Positions 25,310 through 34,533 of a stretch of DNA of 64,000 nt are shown here, piece by piece. Position 1 is the first letter of the stretch. The number at the start of each line of letters is the position of its first letter. Under the pieces are notes generated by a model. It had not been told where the DNA came from. It saw only the letters and a program-made list of their open reading frames with translations, and made no database searches. The position numbers and the translations under genes are program-made. The DNA comes from Burkholderiaceae bacterium (GTDB taxonomy: Bacteria > Pseudomonadota > Gammaproteobacteria > Burkholderiales > Burkholderiaceae_C), in the NCBI GenBank assembly GCA_023150375.1, contig JAKLLA010000007.1, positions 1-64,000 of the forward strand, in the 5' to 3' direction.

Positions 25310-25319
25310 GGATTGTCGA

Positions 25320-25346
25320 GAAGGGTCGCGCAATGCGCAGCCCTTC
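25320..25346 (+). terminator. Hairpin after the tRNA-Pro fragment
   Basis: GAAGGG (25320-25325) pairs with CCCTTC (25341-25346), with an inner GCGC/GCGC stem and AAT loop, followed by GTCGTTTG. It is most simply the former terminator of the tRNA-Pro gene, left on the chromosome side. The T-run is weak. Confidence 0.5.
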
Positions 25347-25411
25347 GTCGTTTGCGCGCCGTCTCGATGCTGTCTCGCCATGGCGCCCGACAGGCTCGGG
25401 ACGAGCGCCTG

Positions 25412-26752
25412 TCAGACGGATCGCGACCCGGCGGCCAGTTGCCCCGCCAGGGCATCGAAGTCCGGACGCTGGCTCACGATCGGCTGGGCGCAGGCCCGGG
25501 CCAGCTCGCGCAGATCCGGCAGGTCGGACTCGCAACGATCGAGCAGCTCCTCGGCCAGCAGGCCCCAGGCCCGCACCTCGAAGCGGCGCTGCGCCTGACC
25601 GGCAAACCCCGGCAGCAGCCGCGACGATGCGCCGAAGTCCGACAGCACCGCTGCCCCGGATGCCGGGTCCCAGGCCATGTTGTGCGCATACAGATCCCCA
25701 TGCGACCAGCCCCGACGGTGCAGGTGCGCCATCGCGTCGGCCACGCAGCCGAGCAGTCGCAGCACCGCGCGATCCGGCAGCCGCAACCCCGGGTCGTAGA
25801 CATCGCGGCTGCAGCTGGCCAGGCTGGGCGGCGCGGCCAGTGTCTGCCAGCCCGACGGCAGCAGCGGCATCACCAGCGCCTGCTGGCCGCCGGGCGCATC
25901 GCTCACCCGGCCCAGCGCGGCGACGAGGCAGGGATGGGCGCCGGCCGCCAGGCAGGCTGCCATCTCGCGCTCGGGCAGTCCATCGCTGGTCATCGCGCCC
26001 TTGAACAGCTTCACCGCCACGGCCCGCCCTGCCGCCGCGTCGGCGGCCGGAAGATCGGGTTGCCAGACCGCCCGGTGAATGCGCCCGGAAGCACCCTCGC
26101 CCAGCAGCGCGCCGATCTGCAGTCGGGACCAGGGCACGTCGGCCACGATCGGCGTGGCATCGTCCGGCTCGAGCGGGTTGCCGGCCCAGGCCAGCCAAGC
26201 CAGGCGCGGCAGCTCGCCCAGCCAGCCCGGCCAGGCCTCGAGTCGATTGGCCGACAGCCGCAGCAGCTCCAGCGAGCGGGCCTGCACCAGCGATGCCGGC
26301 AGGCCCTGCAGCCGATTGCCGGCCAGCATCAGCTTCTGCAGCGCCGGACGCTCCCCCAGGGCAGCCGGCAGCTGTGTGAGGGCGTTGTCCGTCAGCGTCA
26401 GCCAGCGCAAGGCCGGTGGCAGCGCTTCGCCCGGCAGCTCGCGCAGGCCGCAGCCCCGCATGCCGATCTGTTGCAGTGCGGGGCAGTCGCCCAGCACCGG
26501 CGGGAGCCGTTCGAAGCGATTGCCCGAGGCGAACAGCACCTCGAGCCGGGTCAGCCGCGCAAAGTCCGCAGGCAGCGCCGTCAGGGCATTGCCGCTCAGG
26601 TCGAGCTGCTCCAGCGTGTCCGCCAGGGCGAAAATTTCCTGCGGCAGCTCGGTCAGGCCGCCGCGCAGTGTGAGCGAACGCGCCCCCGCCAGGTCGCCGC
26701 GGCGCAGCGCAGCCAGCGTGGCAGCCGGATCCTCGCCCGGGCCGGCGCTCAC
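25412..26752 (-). CDS. Leucine-rich-repeat protein with serine/threonine kinase domain
   Basis: 446 residues from GTG 26752, which forms a GTGA overlap with the stop of the upstream arsC-like gene; a start 39 bp further upstream is possible. Residues 25-200 hold about seven leucine-rich repeats (for example LEQLDLSGNALTALP). From about 210 a protein kinase domain follows: LGEGASGRIHRAVW glycine loop, AVAVKLF lysine, SHGDLYAHN in place of HRDxxxxN, and SDFGAS. No signal peptide or membrane segment is evident. LRR-kinase fusions are familiar from eukaryotes and rarer in bacteria. Substrate unknown. Confidence 0.85.
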   Translation of the reverse strand: MSAGPGEDPAATLAALRRGDLAGARSLTLRGGLTELPQEIFALADTLEQLDLSGNALTALPADFARLTRLEVLFASGNRFERLPPVLGDCPALQQIGMRGCGLRELPGEALPPALRWLTLTDNALTQLPAALGERPALQKLMLAGNRLQGLPASLVQARSLELLRLSANRLEAWPGWLGELPRLAWLAWAGNPLEPDDATPIVADVPWSRLQIGALLGEGASGRIHRAVWQPDLPAADAAAGRAVAVKLFKGAMTSDGLPEREMAACLAAGAHPCLVAALGRVSDAPGGQQALVMPLLPSGWQTLAAPPSLASCSRDVYDPGLRLPDRAVLRLLGCVADAMAHLHRRGWSHGDLYAHNMAWDPASGAAVLSDFGASSRLLPGFAGQAQRRFEVRAWGLLAEELLDRCESDLPDLRELARACAQPIVSQRPDFDALAGQLAAGSRSV

Positions 26753-27105
26753 GTCGGCAGGATCTCGTCCATCCGCTCCGGCGGCCGGCACAGCCGGGCG
26801 CCCTTCGGCGTCACCACGAAGGGGCGCTCGAGCAGGATCGGGTGCGCCAGCAGCGCCTCGATCAGTGCGGCATCGTCGGCGGCATCCAATCCCAGCTCGG
26901 CATAGATCGCTTCCTTGCTGCGCACCACTTCGCGCGGCGTCAGACCCGCCGCAGCGATCAGCGCCACGAGCGTTGCGCGGTCAGGCGGCGTTTCCAGGTA
27001 GTTCACCACCTGCGGCGCGATGCCGGCGGCCTGCAGCCGCGCCAGTGCACCGCGCGACTTGCTGCAGCGGGGGTTGTGATAGATCTTCACCGTCACGTCG
27101 TTCAC
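26749..27105 (-). CDS. ArsC/Spx-family thiol reductase-like protein
   Basis: About 118 residues (GTG 27105; GTG 27096 is an alternative giving MTVKIYHNPRC). It has the ArsC-type catalytic cysteine motif HNPRCSKSR and the conserved arginines in EVVRSKE, LLERPFVV and ARLCRPPE, so it belongs to the glutaredoxin-coupled arsenate-reductase/YffB family. No other ars gene adjoins, so a real role in arsenate reduction is unproven. Its start lies 2 bp downstream of the deaminase stop and its own stop overlaps the kinase start, so the three form one operon. Confidence 0.8.
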   Translation of the reverse strand: MNDVTVKIYHNPRCSKSRGALARLQAAGIAPQVVNYLETPPDRATLVALIAAAGLTPREVVRSKEAIYAELGLDAADDAALIEALLAHPILLERPFVVTPKGARLCRPPERMDEILPT

Positions 27106-27107
27106 CG

Positions 27108-28247
<1,140 letters not shown>

Positions 28248-28395
28248 TCAGGGCCGGGAACGGTGGACGCCCGCACCCATGCAGGGAGTGTGCCCGAGGA
28301 TGCCCGCTCTGGCGACAGGGAAGATCTCACCGACCCAGGTCCGGCCGCACGGCACGAGTTCGCCCCTGCGCCTTGTGTGCCCGGCCCCGATTCGT

Positions 28396-28411
28396 ATACC
28401 ATATGGGGTAT
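28396..28411 (+). promoter_or_regulatory. Candidate operator of the RND efflux operon
   Basis: ATACC-ATATGG-GGTAT, an inverted repeat with 5-bp arms and a G-tract, ends 14 bp before the adaptor ATG and just before its ribosome-binding site AAGGAGAT. G/C-tract dyads flanked by AT are typical of CsoR/RcnR/CstR-type repressors, and such a regulator is encoded at the end of this operon, so autoregulation is likely. Binding is inferred. Confidence 0.5.
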
Positions 28412-28425
28412 CAAGGAGATCCGAC

Positions 28426-29544
28426 ATGCCGCGTCTGCTGCTTTCCCGTCCCGAGTTCCGCGCCGCCGCGCTGGCTGCGGCTGTGCTGTCCCTGGCCGGG
28501 GGACCGGTGGTCCACGCCGCTTCGCCGGCGACGGCCGGGCCGGAGGTGGCGACCATCGTCGTGCGAGCAGGCGGCAGCGAGCGCGCCCTGGAGTTCGACG
28601 GCACGCTCGAGCCGGTGCGCCAGGCCACGGTGGCCGCCCAGGTGGGTGGCAACGTGCTCTCGCTGGCGGTCAAGGCCGGCGATCGGGTGCGGGCAGGGCA
28701 GGCGCTGGCCCGCATCGACGCGCGCAACGCCGCCGCCGGACTGGCCCAGAGCGACGCGGCCGTCGCCCAGGCCGATACCCTGCTGCGTCAGGCCCGCACC
28801 GAGGCAGGGCGCGTGCGCGAGTTGCGCGCGCAGGGCTACGTCAGCCAGGCCGCGCAGGACAATGCCGACACGCAGGTGCGGGCCGCCGAGGCGGGACTCG
28901 CGCAGGCGCAGGCCGGACGCAGCCAGGCGGCGCTGGCTCAGCAGTTCACCCAGGTGACGGCGCCCTTCGACGCGCTGGTGCTGGCCACGCACCTCGAGGC
29001 CGGTGATCTGGCCGCCCCGGGCCGGCCGGTGCTGACGGTCTACGCGCCGGGCGCCCTGCGCGCAGTGGTGCAGGTGCCCGCCTCGCAGGCCCGCCTGGCC
29101 CGCGCCGCACAGCGCATCGAGGTGCAGTTGCCCGACGGCAGCTGGGTGCTGCCGGCCCGCCGGGTCGACCTGCCCACCGCGGACCCGGTGGCACAGACGG
29201 TGGAGTGGCGCCTGGACCTGGACGCGGTCCAGAGCACCCGCGCCCTGCCCGGCCAGGCCGTGCGGGTGCGGTTCGCAGCGCCGCCCAGCGCGGCGGCCGA
29301 GGCGGCCAGCGCCCCCACCTCGGCCGGGTTGAGCGTACCGCCCGGCGCCCTGCTGCGCCGCGGTGAGTTGACGGCGGTCTACGTGGCCCAGGGCGGGCAG
29401 TTCGTGCTGCGCTCGGTGCGCGCGGGCAGCCGCTCCGCACAGGGGGTGGAAATCCTGGCCGGCCTGCGCGCCGGTGAGCAGGTGGCCGCCGACGCCGTGC
29501 GCGCCGGTCTGGCCGGCGCGCGCCCGGGCGGCGCTGCCCGCTGA
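28426..29544 (+). CDS. RND efflux periplasmic adaptor (membrane fusion) protein
   Basis: 372 residues with an N-terminal export signal (ALAAAVLSLAGGPVVHAA). It has the barrel-sandwich lipoyl half-motifs (FDGTLEPVRQATVAAQVGG and VTAPFDALVLATHLEAGD), a helical hairpin at about 100-180 and a beta-barrel/membrane-proximal C-terminus. Start ATG 28426 has AAGGAGAT at good spacing. It bridges the inner-membrane RND pump encoded 42 bp downstream with an outer-membrane channel; no channel gene is present here. Expression is probably controlled by the dyad just upstream. Confidence 0.9.
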   Translation: MPRLLLSRPEFRAAALAAAVLSLAGGPVVHAASPATAGPEVATIVVRAGGSERALEFDGTLEPVRQATVAAQVGGNVLSLAVKAGDRVRAGQALARIDARNAAAGLAQSDAAVAQADTLLRQARTEAGRVRELRAQGYVSQAAQDNADTQVRAAEAGLAQAQAGRSQAALAQQFTQVTAPFDALVLATHLEAGDLAAPGRPVLTVYAPGALRAVVQVPASQARLARAAQRIEVQLPDGSWVLPARRVDLPTADPVAQTVEWRLDLDAVQSTRALPGQAVRVRFAAPPSAAAEAASAPTSAGLSVPPGALLRRGELTAVYVAQGGQFVLRSVRAGSRSAQGVEILAGLRAGEQVAADAVRAGLAGARPGGAAR

Positions 29545-29586
29545 CACGGCCCACGCCATGCAGGACCCCGCAGGAAAGCCACCGAG

Positions 29587-32500
29587 ATGACCCCTTCCAG
29601 CCAGCCCTCCCCCGCCGCCGAAGCGGCGCCGCTGGGCGTGTCCGGCCGCATGGCCGCACTGTTCCAGAACAACGCCATCACGCCCCTGCTGGCCCTGGTG
29701 GCGCTGTTGCTCGGCCTGTTCGCGGTGCTCGTGACGCCGCGCGAGGAAGAGCCTCAGATCAATGTGACGATGGCCAACGTGCTGATCCCCTTCCCGGGGG
29801 CCAGCGCGGTCGATGTGCAGAACATGGTGGCCCGCCCGGCCGAGCAGGTGCTCAGCCAGATCCACGGCATCGAGCACACCTACTCGGTGTCCCGCCCGGG
29901 CATGGCGGTGCTGACGGTGCAGTTCCAGGTCGGCGTGCCGCGCACCGAGGCGCTGGTGCGCCTGTACGACGTGCTCAACGCCAACCAGGACTGGCTGCCG
30001 CGGGACCTCGGCACGCTGGCGCCCATCGTCAAGCCCAAGGGCATCGACGACGTACCCGTGCTCGGCGTGACGCTGTACGGGCGTGACGGCACCCCGGCAG
30101 TGGAACTCGAGCGCATCGCGCGCAGCGTCGAAGCCGAGCTCAAGCGCGTGCCCGGCAGCCGGGAGGTGCAAACCCTCGGCGCGCCGGGGCGGGCGGTGCA
30201 GGTGAGTCTGTCGCCGACCCGCCTGCGCGAGCGCGGCGTCGACCTGCTGCGCCTGCGCCAGACCCTGGCTGCGGCCAACCTGTCGATGCCGGCGGGCAGC
30301 GTGGCACAACGCGACACGGCCACGCCGCAGATGCTGACGGTGCAGACCGGCGAATTCCTGCGCGATGCCGAGGACGTCGGCGCGCTGGTGGTGGGCAGCC
30401 ACCATGGCCGTCCGGTGTACCTGCGCGAGGTGGCGCAGGTCAGCGAAGGTGCCGCGCAGCCCGCCCGGCTGGCGTGGTTCACGCCCGGTGCCGCCACGGC
30501 GGGCGAAGCCGCAGCCAGCGCCGCGGGTGCCGGCCAGGTCTACCCTGCCCTGACGATCACGGTCACCAAGAAGCCGGGCGAGAACGCGGTGGACGTGGCC
30601 GCCGCGGCACGCGCACGCCTGGACGAACTGCGCAACACGCTGATCCCGGCCGGCGTGGAGATGACCATCACGCGCGACTACGGCGAGACCGCCGCCGAGA
30701 AGGCCAACAAGCTGATCCAGAAGCTCGCTTTCGCCACCGCGTCCGTCATCCTGCTGGTGGGCCTGGCGCTGGGCCGGCGCGAGGCGGTGATCGTCGGCGC
30801 GGCGGTGATCCTGACCCTCACGGCCACGCTGTTCGCCTCCTGGGCCTGGGGCTTCACGCTCAACCGGGTGAGCCTGTTCGCGCTGATCTTCTCGATCGGC
30901 ATCCTGGTGGACGACGCCATCGTGGTGGTGGAGAACATCCACCGCCACCAGCAGCTCGAGCCGCACAAGCCGCTGCTGCAGATCATTCCTGCGGCGGTGG
31001 ACGAAGTCGGCAGCCCGACCATCCTGGCCACGCTGACGGTGATCGCCGCGCTGCTGCCGATGGCCTTCGTTTCCGGGCTGATGGGCCCGTACATGAGCCC
31101 GATCCCGATCAACTCCTCGCTGGGCATGGCGATCTCGCTGGCGATCGCCTTCTCGGTGACGCCCTGGCTGGCCGCGCGGCTGATGAAGTCGCAGGGTGCC
31201 GGTCACGTTGCCCATGCGCAGCCGAAGGGCCTGGCCGCGAAGCTGCCGAGGTTCTTCACCGCGATCCTGACCCCCTTCCTGGAGAGCGCGGCCAAGCGCT
31301 GGCTGCTGCTGGCGGGCATCGTCGTGGCGCTGATGCTCAGCGTCGGTCTGACGGTGGTGCAGTGGGTGGTGCTGAAGATGCTGCCCTTCGACAACAAGTC
31401 GGAGTACCAGGTGGTGCTGCAGATGCCCGCCGGCGCGCCGATGGAGGACACCGCCGCCGCGCTGCAGGCCATGGGCAGCTGGCTGGCCACCCAGCCCGAG
31501 GTGCGCGACCTGCAGGGCTATGCCGGCACGGCCAGCCCGATCACCTTCAACGGCCTGGTGCGCCAGTACTACCTGCGTGCCGACGCCGAGCAGGGCGACC
31601 TGCAGGTGAACCTGGTCGACAAGAAGCACCGCAGCGAACAGAGCCACGCGATCGCGCAGCGCCACCGGCCCGCGCTGGAAAAGATTGCCGCCACCTGGGG
31701 AGGACGCATCCAGGTCGTCGAGGTGCCGCCCGGCCCGCCGGTGATGAGCCCGCTGGTGGCGGAGGTCTACGGCCCCGACGAGGCCGGCCGTCAGCGCGTG
31801 GCCGCGGCGCTCACGCAGGCCTTCGCTGCCACGCCGGACATCGTCGGCATCGACAACACCCTGCGCGAGGACGCACCGCGCGCCTTCCTGCGCGTGCAGC
31901 GCCAGCGCGCCGAGGCGCTGGGCATCCCGGTGGCAGCGATCGCGCAGACGGTGCAGGGCGCGCTGTCCGGCCTGGACGCCACCTACCTGCACGACGGCCA
32001 GAGCAAGCTGCCGGTACCGGTGCGCCTGCAGCTGCCGCGCGAGAACCAGGTGGGGCTGGACACGCTGCTGCAGCTGCCGATGCGCGCGGCTGGCGGCCAG
32101 CTGGTGCCGCTGTCGGAACTGGTGCGGGTCGAGTACGGCGTGATCGACAAGCCGCTCTTCACCAAGGACCTGCACGGGGTGAGCTACGTCTTCGGCGACA
32201 TGGCCGGCAAGCTGGATTCGCCGCTGTACGGCCTGTTCGCCATCCGCGGCCGCCTCGAAGGTGCGCAGCTCCAGCAGGCGCTGGGCGGCAGCGACCTGGG
32301 CGAGTACTGGATCGCCCAGCCCTCCGACCCGTACCGCCAGTACGCGCTGAAATGGGACGGCGAGTGGCAGGTCACCTACGAGACCTTCCGCGACATGGGC
32401 GCAGCCTACGGCGTGGGCCTGATCCTGATCTACCTGCTGGTGGTGGCGCAGTTCCGCAGCTACCTCACGCCGCTGATCATCATGGCGCCGATCCCGCTGA

Positions 32501-32871
32501 CCATCATCGGCGTGATGCCCGGCCATGCGCTGCTGGGCGCGCAATTCACCGCCACCTCGATGATCGGCATGATCGCGCTGGCCGGCATCATCGTGCGCAA
32601 CTCCATCCTGCTGGTGGACTTCATCGAGCTGCAGGTGGCCCAGGGCCTGGCGTTCAAGGACGCCGTGGTCTCCTCGGCGGCGGTGCGTGCCCAGCCGATC
32701 GCGCTGACCGCGCTGGCCGCCATGATCGGTGCCTTCTTCATCCTCGACGACCCGATCTTCAACGGCCTGGCCGTCGCGCTGATCTTCGGCATCCTGGTGT
32801 CGACTCTGCTGACGCTGGTCGTCATCCCGGTGCTGTACTTCGCCGTCTACCGGCGCCGCCACGCGGCCTGA
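29587..32871 (+). CDS. RND efflux permease (AcrB superfamily)
   Basis: 1,094 residues with the two-fold RND layout: a first membrane segment (NNAITPLLALVALLLGLFAV), a large periplasmic loop, TM2-6 at about 380-540, a second loop, and TM8-12 near the end. The proton-relay pair is present in GILVDDAIVVVENIHRH in TM4. The C-terminal half ends GIIVRNSILLVDFIELQ and VIPVLYFAVYRR. The substrate cannot be read from sequence; the regulators nearby suggest a sulfur- or metal-related toxicant. It is the second gene of the operon that starts at 28426. Confidence 0.92.
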   Translation: MTPSSQPSPAAEAAPLGVSGRMAALFQNNAITPLLALVALLLGLFAVLVTPREEEPQINVTMANVLIPFPGASAVDVQNMVARPAEQVLSQIHGIEHTYSVSRPGMAVLTVQFQVGVPRTEALVRLYDVLNANQDWLPRDLGTLAPIVKPKGIDDVPVLGVTLYGRDGTPAVELERIARSVEAELKRVPGSREVQTLGAPGRAVQVSLSPTRLRERGVDLLRLRQTLAAANLSMPAGSVAQRDTATPQMLTVQTGEFLRDAEDVGALVVGSHHGRPVYLREVAQVSEGAAQPARLAWFTPGAATAGEAAASAAGAGQVYPALTITVTKKPGENAVDVAAAARARLDELRNTLIPAGVEMTITRDYGETAAEKANKLIQKLAFATASVILLVGLALGRREAVIVGAAVILTLTATLFASWAWGFTLNRVSLFALIFSIGILVDDAIVVVENIHRHQQLEPHKPLLQIIPAAVDEVGSPTILATLTVIAALLPMAFVSGLMGPYMSPIPINSSLGMAISLAIAFSVTPWLAARLMKSQGAGHVAHAQPKGLAAKLPRFFTAILTPFLESAAKRWLLLAGIVVALMLSVGLTVVQWVVLKMLPFDNKSEYQVVLQMPAGAPMEDTAAALQAMGSWLATQPEVRDLQGYAGTASPITFNGLVRQYYLRADAEQGDLQVNLVDKKHRSEQSHAIAQRHRPALEKIAATWGGRIQVVEVPPGPPVMSPLVAEVYGPDEAGRQRVAAALTQAFAATPDIVGIDNTLREDAPRAFLRVQRQRAEALGIPVAAIAQTVQGALSGLDATYLHDGQSKLPVPVRLQLPRENQVGLDTLLQLPMRAAGGQLVPLSELVRVEYGVIDKPLFTKDLHGVSYVFGDMAGKLDSPLYGLFAIRGRLEGAQLQQALGGSDLGEYWIAQPSDPYRQYALKWDGEWQVTYETFRDMGAAYGVGLILIYLLVVAQFRSYLTPLIIMAPIPLTIIGVMPGHALLGAQFTATSMIGMIALAGIIVRNSILLVDFIELQVAQGLAFKDAVVSSAAVRAQPIALTALAAMIGAFFILDDPIFNGLAVALIFGILVSTLLTLVVIPVLYFAVYRRRHAA

Positions 32872-32921
32872 GCGACTGCGCCGCCTCCTTCTTCATCCCC
32901 CTGAGCCGAAAGGACCTCACC

Positions 32922-33146
32922 ATGACCGTCGAACGCTACATCCGCCTGATGGCCGGTTTCTTCGTGATGCTGTCGCTGGCACTCGGCGTCGAAGCCAGCC
33001 CGATCTTCGTGAACCAGTGGTGGCTGGCCTTCACCGCCTTCGTGGGCTTCAACCTGTTCCAGTCGGGCATCACGGGCTTCTGCCCGCCGAGCTTCCTGCT
33101 CAAGAAGCTCGGGGTTCCCGAGGGCGGCTCGGCCTGCAGCCGCTGA
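32922..33146 (+). CDS. DUF2892 family inner-membrane protein
   Basis: 74 residues with two hydrophobic segments (LMAGFFVMLSLALGV and WWLAFTAFVGFNLFQSGITGFCP) and the DUF2892 signature GFCP followed by a basic LLKKLG. The family is the membrane part of YgaP-type rhodanese proteins and occurs in sulfide/persulfide detoxification loci. ATG 32922 is preceded by GAAAGGA. It follows the RND gene by 50 bp in the same operon. Confidence 0.85.
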   Translation: MTVERYIRLMAGFFVMLSLALGVEASPIFVNQWWLAFTAFVGFNLFQSGITGFCPPSFLLKKLGVPEGGSACSR

Positions 33147-33267
33147 TTCCCCCCGAGGTGGCGGTTCTCGACGCCGACCGCCACCCCGACGCGCACTCGA
33201 CGTCCGAGGAACAGGGACAATGACGGCCCCGACGCATCCCTCACCGGCCCGCCCGGAAGCCTGCACC

Positions 33268-33558
33268 ATGGCCCAGCTCACGGACGAATCGACTCGCACC
33301 GACCTGCTCAACCGCCTCAAGCGCGCCGAAGGCCAGCTGCGCGGCATCCAGCGCATGATCGAGGGGGGGGAACCCTGCCTGGACATCGCCAGCCAGATGG
33401 CGGCGGTGCGCAAGGCGCTCGACAGCGCCTACGTGCGCATGACGGTGTGCTTCATGCAGCAGGAGCTGCGCGACAAGCTCGGTGTCAGCGAGGCGCAGGC
33501 GCCGGATCTGGCGCACATGCTCGACGACATGCAGACCCTGCTGGGCAAGGTGCGCTGA
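33268..33558 (+). CDS. CsoR/CstR-type (DUF156) transcriptional regulator
   Basis: 96 residues from ATG 33268; an in-frame ATG at 33220 would add a poorly conserved N-terminus. The family core is clear: LLNRLKRAEGQLRGIQRMIEGG, then CLDIASQMAAVRKALDSAY and VRMTVCFMQ. Copper-sensing CsoR proteins use Cys, then His four residues before a second Cys. Here both cysteines are kept but the His position is Arg, the pattern of persulfide-sensing CstR-like members. It is the last gene of the RND/DUF2892 operon and probably acts on the dyad at 28396-28411. The ligand is inferred. Confidence 0.87.
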   Translation: MAQLTDESTRTDLLNRLKRAEGQLRGIQRMIEGGEPCLDIASQMAAVRKALDSAYVRMTVCFMQQELRDKLGVSEAQAPDLAHMLDDMQTLLGKVR

Positions 33559-33574
33559 GCGTCGGGCCGACGGG

Positions 33575-33937
33575 TCAGCGCACGCCCAGTGGCAGCAACC
33601 GGTCGGCCGGCTCGATCTGCGTGCCCTGGTCCATCTCCATCGCCACCTGGGTGCACACCGCGCGGCAGAGCATGGCCACACGCTCGCTCTCGAGGCGATA
33701 GTAGATCTGCGTGCTGTCGCGTCGGCGGCCCAGCACGCCGGCGCGGTACAGCGTCGACAGGTGCTGCGACATGTTCGGCTGCGTGGTGTCGATCTCGGCC
33801 AGCAGCTGCGACACGTTCTTCTCGCCACGGCACAGGGAGCTGATGATCTTCAGCCGGATCGGCGTGGACAGCAGAGCGAACAGCTCGGCCACCGTATCGA
33901 ACACCACATCCGCGTCGCCCTTGGGCTCCATCTGCAA
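33575..33937 (-). CDS. ArsR-family transcriptional regulator, possibly thiol-sensing
   Basis: 120 residues, a winged-helix ArsR/SmtB protein (LFALLSTPIRLKIISSL, TQPNMSQHLSTLYRAGVL recognition helix, IYYRLES wing). It lacks the ELCVCD metal motif of ArsR but has Cys36 after helix 2 and Cys91/Cys95 in the last helix, a layout like BigR/SqrR/SoxR-type regulators that form disulfide or persulfide links. It converges on the CsoR-like gene (16 bp between stops) and faces the same sulfur-linked neighbourhood. The exact ligand is uncertain. Confidence 0.85.
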   Translation of the reverse strand: MQMEPKGDADVVFDTVAELFALLSTPIRLKIISSLCRGEKNVSQLLAEIDTTQPNMSQHLSTLYRAGVLGRRRDSTQIYYRLESERVAMLCRAVCTQVAMEMDQGTQIEPADRLLPLGVR

Positions 33938-33969
33938 GCTCCAGGTCAGAATGATTGCGCCTGAATTCT

Positions 33970-33981
33970 ATGCGCACGCAT
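33970..33981 (-). promoter_or_regulatory. Palindrome upstream of the arsR-type gene
   Basis: ATGCG-CA-CGCAT, a perfect 12-base dyad about 33 bp before the ArsR-family ATG and after an AT-rich stretch (GAATTCT). Position and symmetry suit an autoregulatory operator. No second copy was seen. Confidence 0.35.
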
Positions 33982-34074
33982 GGATGAAGGCCTGCGCGCT
34001 GTGCGCATTCCGGTCCCTTCGCGGCCCCGCGTTCGCGGCAGACCGGCCGACACCCGGCCGCCCGCTCCCCCCGC

Positions 34075-34452
34075 TCAAGGCTTGGTGAAGCGGTAGTGAT
34101 CGCGCTGCAGCACCGCAGCCACCGCGGTCACCTCCTCGGGGAAGAGACCGAGGTTCAGCTGCGTGCTGCAGTAGTCCACCATGCCGCGCAGCGCTCCGGG
34201 CGTCGAGATGCGCCCCTTCGGGTTGTACAGGCTCGTGCCATCGCCGCCGACGTTGCGCACGTGGCACTCGGTGCACTTGTGCTCCCGGATCAGCCGCTGG
34301 CCCAGCGCCAGATCGGCGTCGCGGAAGATCTCCGGCACCCAGGTCGCGCCCTGGGCGCCCACCGGCAGCGTGCCGGCCAGGATGGCCAGGCCGAGCATCA
34401 CAGCGGCCAGCGCAGGCAGAGGCCGCGCACGGGCAGTCAGGCGAGGTGACAT
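34075..34452 (-). CDS. Small periplasmic c-type cytochrome
   Basis: 125 residues from ATG 34452. A signal peptide (ALAAVMLGLAILAGTLPVGAQG) is followed by one haem-binding motif CTECH and a C-terminal part with candidate Met-free ligation (YCSTQLNLGLFPEEV). No diagnostic methionine ligand is obvious. It lies between the ArsR-type regulator and the cbb cluster on the minus strand, 137 bp from the former. A part in sulfur or respiratory electron transfer is possible but unproven. Confidence 0.8.
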   Translation of the reverse strand: MSPRLTARARPLPALAAVMLGLAILAGTLPVGAQGATWVPEIFRDADLALGQRLIREHKCTECHVRNVGGDGTSLYNPKGRISTPGALRGMVDYCSTQLNLGLFPEEVTAVAAVLQRDHYRFTKP

Positions 34453-34533
34453 CACATTCCTCCAGGCAGCAGGGGCAGCCCGCACTCTAGCGTGGTGCCG
34501 ATCGGGCGTCGTGCGGCCGTGCCGAATCCCGCG

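Noticed and set aside
26749..27105. An arsenic-resistance operon
   Set aside because: Only an ArsC-like gene is present, coupled to a deaminase and a kinase; the ArsR-family regulator at 33575 is far away and lacks the arsenic-binding cysteine motif.
28411..32862. A minus-strand frame of 1,483 codons
   Set aside because: It lies opposite the RND adaptor and permease, whose products are clearly recognisable; its composition is the low-complexity shadow expected of GC-rich coding DNA.
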